DNA of 11,410 nucleotides, taken from positions 1 through 11,410 of the forward strand of contig JAEXYH010000014.1 of the NCBI GenBank assembly GCA_023451735.1. The letters are read 5' to 3'. Numbering within the stretch: the first letter of the stretch is position 1; every line of letters begins with the position of its first letter. This DNA comes from Pseudomonadota bacterium (GTDB lineage Bacteria; Pseudomonadota; Alphaproteobacteria; Rhizobiales; Rhizobiaceae). The position numbers and the translations under genes are program-made. The notes under the pieces are model-generated. The model saw only the letters and a program-made list of their open reading frames with translations. It searched no databases and was not told the DNA's origin. Of the stretch, positions 1-6,525 are shown piece by piece.

Positions 1-68
1 AGAACGAAGAACATCGTCGCTAGCAGCGCCGCCGCCCTCGTCAGTGAGCGGGTTATAAATCCACACAC
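1..68 (-). CDS. Possible start of a divergent secreted or membrane protein (partial, cut by the window edge)
   Basis: On the minus strand a GTG at 68-66 opens a frame that stays open to the window edge and reads MCGFITRSLTRAAALLATMF, with more hydrophobic residues after it. A basic stretch followed by an Ala/Leu/Phe-rich run resembles a signal peptide or first membrane helix. Bases 1-50 are GC-rich like the coding DNA here, and an AT-rich stretch (about 52-150) begins just upstream of the putative start, as at a gene boundary. Against it: no clear Shine-Dalgarno precedes the GTG, an in-frame ATG at 14-12 is an alternative start, and only about 22 codons are visible. No family can be named. 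Confidence 0.25.
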   Translation of the reverse strand, partial: MCGFITRSLTRAAALLATMFFV

Positions 69-109
69 CCAAAAACGTCAACAGGCTAATTTCATAAATC
101 TGCAAAAAT

Positions 110-138
110 TTGATAAGTTGTTGGAATTAAATTGATAT
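110..138 (+). promoter_or_regulatory. Candidate promoter for purC
   Basis: TTGATA at 110-115 and TGATAT at 133-138 are separated by 17 bases, within the most AT-rich stretch upstream of purC. The -35 match is fair and the -10 match weak (3 of 6). It would give a leader of about 185 nt. This is a pattern match only. Confidence 0.25.
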
Positions 139-252
139 CTCGATTTTTCGTTTGAAGAAGGCGGATAGCAGGCCGTTAACGGGCATTAACCTCGTGCCGA
201 AGCGAAGGGCTCGCCATCAGAAGGCGCCGATGACGCAACATCCTTGTGCGTC

Positions 253-315
253 AAAGGAGAAACATGCGATAGCGGGGCTCCCTTTATATGGACCTTGGCC
301 CCGACGGGCCGTTTT
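253..315 (+). promoter_or_regulatory. purC leader with mini-ORF and two competing hairpins
   Basis: A strong ribosome-binding sequence AAAGGAG (253-259) precedes ATG CGA TAG at 264-272, a start-Arg-stop mini-ORF. Immediately after it, CGGGGC (273-278) can pair with GCCCCG (298-303). The second arm overlaps another hairpin, GGCCC (297-301), loop CGAC, GGGCC (306-310), which is followed by GTTTT (311-315). The two folds exclude each other, and the second ends just before the purC ribosome-binding site (GGAG, 317-320). The bases are visible; a regulatory role such as attenuation is inference, and the stems are short enough to arise by chance. Confidence 0.25.
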
Positions 316-328
316 CGGAGCGATCATC

Positions 329-1276
329 GTGCGCGTCTTGGAAGAAGCTTTCATTGCCGAACTCCCCAACTACTACCGTGGCAAGGTGCGGGAGAACTAC
401 GATCTTCCAAGCGGCGAGCGCATCATTATCGCCACCGATCGCCTGAGCGCTTTCGACCGCATCCTTACCTGCATCCCGGACAAGGGCCACGTCCTTACCC
501 AGACCGCCCGCTACTGGTTCGAAGCGACGAAGGACATCTGCCCCAATCACGTCATCGCCTATCCGGATCCAAATGTCGTTGTCGGCAAGCGCCTCGATAT
601 CTTGCCGGTCGAGATCGTCGTGCGCGGTTATCTGGCCGGCACCACGGGCACCTCGCTTCTGACCCTTTATAAGAAGGGTGAGCGGACCATGTATGGATTG
701 AGCTTGCCTGATGGCCTGAAAGACAACCAGGCTCTTCCCGATCCGGTCATCACCCCGACCAGCAAGGCCTTCGATGGCGGCCACGACGAACCGCTCTCGC
801 CCAATGACATTATTAATCAGGGCCTGCTGACCGCCGAGCAATGGCAAACACTTTCACGCTACGCGCTCGCGCTGTTCGCGCGCGGTCAGGAAATGGCGGC
901 GAAACGCGGTCTCATCCTCGTCGATACCAAATATGAATTCGGCACCGACGAGAACGGCACGATCATTCTGGCCGACGAGATCCATACGCCCGACAGCAGC
1001 CGTTACTGGATGGCCGACAGCTATGACGAGGCGTTTCGCACCGGCGACCGACCGAAAAGTTTCGACAAGGATTTCGTTCGGGCATGGGTGGTCGAGCGTT
1101 GCGACCCTTACAAGGACGAGATTCCGGCCATTCCGGCGGAGCTGATTGCGGAAACCTCCACAGTCTACAAGAACGCCTATGAAATGATCACCGGTGCAAG
1201 CTTCGTAGCCGACGATAGCGGCGAAACGGTATTGGAGCGTATCCGCGCCAATCTGAAACCCTATTTCACCACATAG
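329..1276 (+). CDS. purC: Phosphoribosylaminoimidazole-succinocarboxamide (SAICAR) synthase, long Ade1-like form
   Basis: This cytoplasmic enzyme joins CAIR and aspartate, using ATP, to form SAICAR in de novo purine synthesis. The 315-residue product has the nucleotide-binding GKVR (18-21) near the N terminus, LPVEIVVRGYLAGT (92-105) matching the first SAICAR synthase signature, and DTKYEFG (199-205) matching the second, followed by a DE pair at 216-217. At about 315 residues it resembles the yeast Ade1-like type rather than the roughly 240-residue PurC of E. coli; rhizobia can carry both, so this may be one of two paralogues (inference). The GTG at 329 is chosen because GGAG lies 8 bases upstream and homology starts there. 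The frame stays open back to an ATG at 152, but that 59-residue extension is low-complexity and has no family resemblance. A TetR-type regulator follows 38 bases downstream on the same strand. Confidence 0.95.
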   Translation: MRVLEEAFIAELPNYYRGKVRENYDLPSGERIIIATDRLSAFDRILTCIPDKGHVLTQTARYWFEATKDICPNHVIAYPDPNVVVGKRLDILPVEIVVRGYLAGTTGTSLLTLYKKGERTMYGLSLPDGLKDNQALPDPVITPTSKAFDGGHDEPLSPNDIINQGLLTAEQWQTLSRYALALFARGQEMAAKRGLILVDTKYEFGTDENGTIILADEIHTPDSSRYWMADSYDEAFRTGDRPKSFDKDFVRAWVVERCDPYKDEIPAIPAELIAETSTVYKNAYEMITGASFVADDSGETVLERIRANLKPYFTT

Positions 1277-1314
1277 CAGCCCAGGGGCGCGCCTGGAATG
1301 ACGAGGGATTAAGC

Positions 1315-1917
1315 GTGCGAAAACCGCGCCGCAAAGCCGAAGAAACGCGCGAAGACATTTTGCGCACTGCCGATGCCCTGTTTCGTGAACGGGGCATCGC
1401 AAAATCGTCGATCGCCGATATCGCCCAGGAACTGGGCATGTCGCCGGCAAACGTCTTCAAGCATTTTCACTCCAAGACGGTGCTGGTCGACGCCATCTGC
1501 GACCGGCACATCACCCATATGATCGGCCGCTTCGACACGGTCGACACGCCCGCACCAGCACCCGAAAAGCTGGGAATAGTTGTGCGACGGCTGATGCAGG
1601 CTCACCTGCAGGACATAAGCGAAAACCCGTTTTTCCTTGAAATGATCTTTCTCGTCACCAAGACGGAGCTCGAAAGCGGCTTTCATTACCGGCACCTGAT
1701 CGAGGAACTCTTCTTCAATCTCATCAAGGATGGCGTGGAAGCCGACGTCTATCATTGCTCCGACTGCCGGTCGGTAAGCCGCCATGTTGCAGCATCCTTC
1801 GCCAGCGTTCTTCATCCCGTATTTCTCGCCCACCAGACAGAGGCGGAACTCGACGAGCGGCTGAATGGCATCGTTGCGCTGATCAATGCCGCCCTGCAAA
1901 GCCCGCTTGCAAAGTGA
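1315..1917 (+). CDS. TetR-family transcriptional repressor, AmeR-like
   Basis: A 200-residue DNA-binding regulator. Residues about 8-55 form a TetR N-terminal helix-turn-helix: AEETREDIL, then SIADIAQELGMSPANVFKHF, then SK. The rest is a helical ligand-binding and dimerisation domain. From memory, the helix-turn-helix, the DGVEA and HPV segments and the C-terminal PLAK resemble AmeR, the repressor of the Agrobacterium AmeABC multidrug pump. It is clearly related but diverged, so it could be a paralogue. The GTG start has GAGG 8 bases upstream. It lies 153 bases before the efflux operon on the same strand, so it is probably that operon's local repressor, released by a pump substrate. It could also share a transcript with purC. 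Its last codons and stop form the left arm of a perfect 19-bp inverted repeat. Confidence 0.9.
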   Translation: MRKPRRKAEETREDILRTADALFRERGIAKSSIADIAQELGMSPANVFKHFHSKTVLVDAICDRHITHMIGRFDTVDTPAPAPEKLGIVVRRLMQAHLQDISENPFFLEMIFLVTKTELESGFHYRHLIEELFFNLIKDGVEADVYHCSDCRSVSRHVAASFASVLHPVFLAHQTEAELDERLNGIVALINAALQSPLAK

Positions 1918-1950
1918 CGAAAATTAAATTACGTCACTTTGCAAGCGGGC
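1901..1950. repeat. Perfect 19-bp inverted repeat spanning the regulator stop codon
   Basis: GCCCGCTTGCAAAGTGACG (1901-1919) is repeated exactly as its reverse complement at 1932-1950, around an AT-only 12-base loop (1920-1931). The left arm encodes the regulator's last five residues and stop codon. The heptamer TGCAAAG also occurs directly repeated 13 bases apart at 1895-1901 and 1908-1914. No T-run follows the right arm, so it is not a canonical intrinsic terminator. It could stabilise or end the regulator mRNA, or serve as the repressor's operator; both are inference. Confidence 0.85.
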
Positions 1951-1976
1951 AGAGGGTGCCTTTTGCACCTCTGCCC
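1947..1976. repeat. Second hairpin, overlapping the 19-bp repeat by 4 bases
   Basis: GGGCAGAGGGTGC (1947-1959) pairs with GCACCTCTGCCC (1965-1976) with one bulged G and a five-base loop. Its first four bases are also the end of the preceding repeat's right arm, so the two full-length stems compete. AGTTCC follows, not a T-run, so it is at best a non-canonical terminator. Confidence 0.6.
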
Positions 1977-2004
1977 TAGTTCCGCCGGTATCCTGCCGGT
2001 TAAC

Positions 2005-2032
2005 TGCCGCCTTCGCCCTTAAAAGGGCGGCA
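2005..2032. promoter_or_regulatory. Nested hairpin upstream of the efflux operon start
   Basis: TGCCGCC (2005-2011) pairs with GGCGGCA (2026-2032). Alternatively CGCCCTT (2014-2020) pairs with AAGGGCG (2023-2029), so only one fold can form fully. It ends 38 bases before the adaptor ATG. It could be an operator or a 5' UTR element. No convincing -35/-10 pair was found between 1950 and 2070. Confidence 0.4.
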
Positions 2033-2070
2033 ATCGAGACACCCGCCACGCCCCGCGTCTGGAAAAAATC

Positions 2071-3258
2071 ATGATTCTTCGCAAACTGGTGTTTTCACTC
2101 CTCCTCGCTACAGCACTATCCGCCTGCAGTGATCAGGGCGAGCAAGCAGCCGGCACATCCCAGCAAAAGCCGCCGTCTCCCGTCAGCGTCGTCGTGATGA
2201 AGAAGACCGACCGTCCGATCACCAACGTGCTTCCCGGTCGCGCCGTCGCCTTCCAGACGACCGAGATTCGTCCGCGCGTCAACGGCGCCATCAGCGAGAT
2301 CGCCTTCAAGGAAGGCAGCGAGGTCAAGGCCGGCGAAGTTCTGTACCAGATCGATGACGACACCTATGCTGCAACAGTCGCTCAGGCACAGGCTGCACTG
2401 CAGAAAGCCGAGGTCAGCATTCCGGCGGCCCAGGCGAACATGACCCGCTATGAACGCCTGGTAAACAGCGGCGCGACCCAGATCGAATACGAAAATGCCA
2501 AGGTGACGCTGCTGCAGGCCGAAGCGGATGTCGAATCGGCAAAGGCAGCCCTGAATGCGGCCCAGATCGATCTCGACTTCACCAAGATTCGCGCACCCTT
2601 CGACGGCGTGACTACGATTTCCACAGTCAGCATCGGCAATATCGTTACCGCCAACCAGACGACGGCCCTGACAACCCTGCGCAATCTCGATCCGATCTAT
2701 ATCGACCTGATCGATTCCAGCACCAATCTTCTGGAACTGCGTGCCGCCGTCGCCGCCGGGCGTCTTCATGGCGATCCCCGCACGGCGGATATCAGCCTGA
2801 TGCTCGAGGACGGTACGAAATACGACCACACCGGCAAACTGAACATGGCGGAACTCGCCGTCAGCGAAACCACCGGCACCTACCAGATCCGCGCCGTGTT
2901 CGATAATCCCGACCACATCATCCTGCCCGGCATGTATGTTCGCGCAACCGTCACGGTCGGCACCGAAAACGGTTACCTCATCCCGCAGCGCGCCGGCACG
3001 CGCAATGCCCGGGGTGAGCTTTCGGCAAAGTTCGTCTCCGCCGACAACAAGGTGGAAACCCGTACCTTCTCGACCAGCAAGTCCTCCGGCAACAACTGGC
3101 TTGTCACCGACGGTATCGCCGATGGCGATCGCCTGATCGTCGACGGCTTTCAGTGGATCGCGGACGGCGCACCGGTGCAGCCGGTCGAAGCGACGGTCAA
3201 TGATCAGGGTTTTGTGGTCGAACAGCCCAAGGTCGATGACGCAAAGCCCCAGAAGTAA
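2071..3258 (+). CDS. RND efflux periplasmic adaptor lipoprotein (membrane fusion protein, AcrA/MexA type)
   Basis: This 395-residue adaptor bridges the inner-membrane pump and the outer-membrane channel. It begins with a lipoprotein signal peptide, a basic start and hydrophobic run ending in the lipobox LSAC with the acylated Cys at 19. The mature part shows the AcrA order: a lipoyl half-motif (about 60-95, containing RPRVNGAISEI and VKAGEVLYQID), an Ala/Gln/Glu-rich coiled-coil hairpin (about 98-165), the second lipoyl half with DFTKIRAPFDG (169-179), then beta-barrel and membrane-proximal domains with LPGMYVRATV. The ATG has GGAA (2061-2064) just upstream. It is the first gene of the operon, and the pump gene starts 44 bases after its stop. 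Length is normal for the family. The substrate cannot be read from sequence. Confidence 0.95.
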   Translation: MILRKLVFSLLLATALSACSDQGEQAAGTSQQKPPSPVSVVVMKKTDRPITNVLPGRAVAFQTTEIRPRVNGAISEIAFKEGSEVKAGEVLYQIDDDTYAATVAQAQAALQKAEVSIPAAQANMTRYERLVNSGATQIEYENAKVTLLQAEADVESAKAALNAAQIDLDFTKIRAPFDGVTTISTVSIGNIVTANQTTALTTLRNLDPIYIDLIDSSTNLLELRAAVAAGRLHGDPRTADISLMLEDGTKYDHTGKLNMAELAVSETTGTYQIRAVFDNPDHIILPGMYVRATVTVGTENGYLIPQRAGTRNARGELSAKFVSADNKVETRTFSTSKSSGNNWLVTDGIADGDRLIVDGFQWIADGAPVQPVEATVNDQGFVVEQPKVDDAKPQK

Positions 3259-3302
3259 GAACGGCTGACGCTCGCCCCATAACCGCGGCAAGGAAATTCG
3301 AA

Positions 3303-6300
3303 ATGGCGCATTACTTCATTCGGCGGCCGGTCTTCGCCTGGGTCATCGCAATCGTGATCACGCTGGGTGGCGCACTTGCCATCACCACGCTGTCGATCTC
3401 GCAATATCCCGACATCGCACCGACGACCGTGCGCATCAGCGCGACCTATAATGGAGCGAGCGCCGAAACGGTCGAAAAGTCGGTGACCAGTATCATCGAG
3501 GACGGCATGACCGGTCTCGATGACCTGACCTACATGACCTCGTCGTCGTCGACCGGCAGTGCCAGCGTGACGCTGACCTTCGGCAACAGCATCATGCCGG
3601 ATATCGCCCAGGTTCAAGTGCAGAACAAGCTGCAGCTTGTGCAGTCGCAATTGCCGGATGTCGTGCAGAGCCAGGGCATCTCGGTCACCCGCTCGACATC
3701 GAGCATCCTGATGGTCGGCGCGCTCGTATCCGAGGATGGAAAGCGCAGCTCCGTCGATCTCGGCGACATATTCGCGACGTCGATCGAGGACCAGGTCCAG
3801 CGTATCGAAGGTGTCGGCAGCATCAACGTCTTTGGTTCCGGTTACGCAATGCGCGTCTGGCTCGACCCCTTCAAGCTGCAGAAATACCAGCTGACCGCAG
3901 CTGACGTGACCGCGGCCATCGAGGCGCAGAACACTCAGGTTTCGGTCGGTTCGCTCGGCGCCCAGCCGGTGACGGAAGGCCAGCAGTTGACCGTCACCAT
4001 GACGGCTCAGAGCCAGCTGACCACGGTCGACGAGTTCGAACGCATCATCCTCAAGGTCGAGCAGGACGGCGCAACGGTTCGCCTGAGCGACGTCGCCCGC
4101 GTCGAGATCGGCCAGGAATCCTATGGCGGCAGCTCGCGCTCCAACACCAAGCCGGCCGCCGGTTTTGCCGTCAACCTTGCCACGGGCGCCAACGCGCTCG
4201 ACACGGCAGCGCGTGTGCAGGCGGAACTCGATCGGGTTGCCGGATCGCTGCCCGACGGCGTGGTGATCACCTATCCCTATGACACGACGCCCTTCGTCAA
4301 GCTGTCGATCGAGAAGGTCGTACACACGCTGATCGAGGCGATCGTTCTCGTCTTCGTCGTTCTTCTCGTGTTCCTGCAGAACCTGCGCGCCACGTTCATT
4401 CCGATGATTGCGGTTCCCGTCGTACTTCTGGGGACATTCGGCATCCTTGCGCTCACGGGATACTCGATCAATACGCTCACCATGTTCGCGATGGTTCTGG
4501 CGATCGGGCTGCTTGTCGATGACGCCATCGTCGTGGTCGAGAATGTCGAGCGCATCATGGACGAGGAAGGTCTGTCGCCGCTCGAGGCAACCGAGAAGTC
4601 GATGCACGAAATCACCGGTGCGATCATCGGTATTGCGCTCGTGCTGACCGCCGTCTTTATTCCGATGGCATTTTTCGGTGGCTCGACGGGCATTATCTAC
4701 CGGCAGTTTTCCGTCACGATCGTATCGGCCATGCTGCTTTCGGCGGTCGTCGCGATCGTACTGACGCCGGCGCTCTGCGCCACGATGCTGAAGCCGATAG
4801 ATCACGCCAAGAAGAAGAGCGGCATCGGTGCGAAGTTCAATCATGGCTTCGACAAGACGACGAGCGGTTATGTCGGCTCGATCGGTTATCTGCTCAAGCG
4901 CCCGCTGCGCGTCATGCTGCTGTTTGCGCTGATCGTCGGCGGTTGCGGCCTGCTGTTTACCAGGCTGCCCAGCTCATTCCTGCCGCAGGAAGACCAAGGC
5001 GTGTTGATGACCATCATCCAGACGCCGGTCGGCTCCACGACCGCGCGGACTGAGGAGGTGGTCAAGCAGGTGGAATCCTACTTCCTCGAGAAGGAGAAGG
5101 ATAATGTCGATGCGGTCTTCGGCGCGCTCGGCTTCAGCTTCAGCGGCACCGGCCAGAACAACGCCATCGTCTTCACCAAGCTTCGCGACTTCTCTTTGCG
5201 CGAGGGCGACGGCCAGTCCGCGGCGGAAGTTCTCCAGCGTGCGCAGGGCCATTTCTTCACCCTTCGCGACGCCCAGGTTTTTGCGCTTCTTCCCCCCGCG
5301 ATCCAGGGGCTGGGCAATTCCAGCGGCTTTTCGGCCTATCTGGTCGACAGCGGCAATAATGGCAATGACGCCCTGACCCAGATCTCGCAGCAGCTGATCA
5401 GCGAAAGCGCGACCAACCCGCTCATCAGCTCGCTTCGCAGCAACAACCAGCGCAGCGAAACGCAGCTGAAGATCCTGCTCGATCAGGAAAAGCTCGGCGC
5501 CATGGGGGTAGATCTCGCAGCCGTCAACTCGATGCTTGCGACCATCTTTGCCGGACGGGACGTCAACGACTTCACCCTCAACAATGAGCTGAAGCCGGTC
5601 TACGTGCAGGGCGACGCGCCTTACCGCATGCAGCCTGACCATCTCAAATACTGGTACGCCCGCAACACCGACGGCGAAATGGTACCGTTTTCCTCCTTCA
5701 GCAAGCTGGACTGGGTGAGCGGAACGCCGCAGCTTGCCCGCTATAACGGCACCAGCGCGATGTCCCTTGAGGGTTCGACCCAGCCGGGCGTCAGCACCGG
5801 TGAAGCGATGAACGAGCTGGAACGACTGGTAACCGAACTGCCCGGAGGTTATACCGTCGCCTGGCAGGGGATTTCCTATCAGGAACGCCTGTCCGGTTCC
5901 CAGGCCCCGATGCTCTACGCATTGTCTGTCCTGATCGTCTTCCTGTGCCTCGCAGCTCTTTATGAAAGCTGGTCGATTCCCTTCTCGGTCATTCTTGCAG
6001 TGCCGATCGGCGTACTCGGGGCTCTTGCCGCAGCCTATCTTCTCAGCCAGTCGAACGACGTCTATTTCAAGGTGGGTCTGCTGACGACCATCGGCCTTGC
6101 GGCGAAGAACGCGATCCTGATCGTCGAATTCGCCAAGGACCGACAGGCGACGGGAATGGGTCTCATCGAAGCGACGCTCGAAGCAGCAAGATTGCGTCTT
6201 CGTCCGATCATCATGACTTCGCTCGCCTTCATCCTCGGTGTCGTGCCACTGGCGATTGCGACGGGTGCGGGCTCCGCCGCACAGAATGCAATCGGTATTG

Positions 6301-6413
6301 GCGTGCTGGGTGGTATGCTTTCTGCAACACTCCTCGGAATTTTCTTCGTTCCGACGTTTTTTGTTGTCGTCAGGCAGTTATCAAAACGTGAAAAACAGGA
6401 GACAACTACTTAA
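3303..6413 (+). CDS. RND multidrug efflux inner-membrane pump, HAE1 family (AcrB/MexB type)
   Basis: The 1036-residue proton-driven drug exporter of the tripartite system, expected to act as a trimer. The architecture is that of AcrB: membrane helix 1 (about 10-28), a large periplasmic loop, helices 2-6 (from about 335), a repeat of this plan in the C-terminal half, and a final helix near FFVPTFFVVV. The proton-relay residues are intact: Asp406 and Asp407 in GLLVDDAIVVVENVERIM (helix 4) and Lys935 in GLAAKNAILIVEFAKD (helix 10). These match AcrB Asp407, Asp408 and Lys940 in context, so the pump should be functional. AAGGA ends 8 bases before the ATG. The N terminus MAHYFIRRPVFAW is typical. 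The HAE1 family exports lipophilic drugs, detergents or plant phenolics; this pump's own substrate is unknown. A 112-base gap separates it from the channel gene. Confidence 0.97.
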   Translation: MAHYFIRRPVFAWVIAIVITLGGALAITTLSISQYPDIAPTTVRISATYNGASAETVEKSVTSIIEDGMTGLDDLTYMTSSSSTGSASVTLTFGNSIMPDIAQVQVQNKLQLVQSQLPDVVQSQGISVTRSTSSILMVGALVSEDGKRSSVDLGDIFATSIEDQVQRIEGVGSINVFGSGYAMRVWLDPFKLQKYQLTAADVTAAIEAQNTQVSVGSLGAQPVTEGQQLTVTMTAQSQLTTVDEFERIILKVEQDGATVRLSDVARVEIGQESYGGSSRSNTKPAAGFAVNLATGANALDTAARVQAELDRVAGSLPDGVVITYPYDTTPFVKLSIEKVVHTLIEAIVLVFVVLLVFLQNLRATFIPMIAVPVVLLGTFGILALTGYSINTLTMFAMVLAIGLLVDDAIVVVENVERIMDEEGLSPLEATEKSMHEITGAIIGIALVLTAVFIPMAFFGGSTGIIYRQFSVTIVSAMLLSAVVAIVLTPALCATMLKPIDHAKKKSGIGAKFNHGFDKTTSGYVGSIGYLLKRPLRVMLLFALIVGGCGLLFTRLPSSFLPQEDQGVLMTIIQTPVGSTTARTEEVVKQVESYFLEKEKDNVDAVFGALGFSFSGTGQNNAIVFTKLRDFSLREGDGQSAAEVLQRAQGHFFTLRDAQVFALLPPAIQGLGNSSGFSAYLVDSGNNGNDALTQISQQLISESATNPLISSLRSNNQRSETQLKILLDQEKLGAMGVDLAAVNSMLATIFAGRDVNDFTLNNELKPVYVQGDAPYRMQPDHLKYWYARNTDGEMVPFSSFSKLDWVSGTPQLARYNGTSAMSLEGSTQPGVSTGEAMNELERLVTELPGGYTVAWQGISYQERLSGSQAPMLYALSVLIVFLCLAALYESWSIPFSVILAVPIGVLGALAAAYLLSQSNDVYFKVGLLTTIGLAAKNAILIVEFAKDRQATGMGLIEATLEAARLRLRPIIMTSLAFILGVVPLAIATGAGSAAQNAIGIGVLGGMLSATLLGIFFVPTFFVVVRQLSKREKQETTT

Positions 6414-6426
6414 ATCCGTTTACCAG

Positions 6427-6466
6427 TTGGTGGCATTCTGTCACCGATTCGGATTACGGTCGCCAA
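6427..6466. other. Imperfect stem in the pump-channel gap
   Basis: TTGGTGGC (6427-6434) can pair with GTCGCCAA (6459-6466) with two G-U pairs, and the loop contains the small palindrome CCGATTCGG. The 112-base gap between pump and channel is long for an operon. The stem might modulate channel expression or mark an internal regulatory site. It is weak and may be chance. Confidence 0.2.
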
Positions 6467-6525
6467 TTCAATGATGTCGGCCCCGACACACGCGGGCTTG
6501 TAAGTAAGGGCTTTGGGACAAAAAT

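Noticed and set aside
152..328. N-terminal extension of purC from the ATG at 152
   Set aside because: The 59 added residues show no family similarity, whereas GTG 329 has a well-placed GGAG and matches where the family begins.
1309..1899. 196-codon minus-strand frame opposite the TetR regulator
   Set aside because: Mirrors a regulator with an unmistakable helix-turn-helix; no independent support.
1901..1976. Canonical rho-independent terminator for the TetR gene
   Set aside because: Stems are strong but neither is followed by a T-run on the plus strand, so I list them as structures of unknown role.
2116..3291. 391-codon minus-strand frame opposite the adaptor gene
   Set aside because: Fully antisense to a convincing lipoprotein adaptor; composition is low-information with no domain or ribosome-binding evidence.
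3204..4844. 546-codon open frame on the minus strand opposite the adaptor end and the RND pump
   Set aside because: It lies antisense to a clearly recognised pump gene. Its product is extremely rich in Arg, Asp and His with no recognisable domain, the usual mirror of GC-rich codon use.
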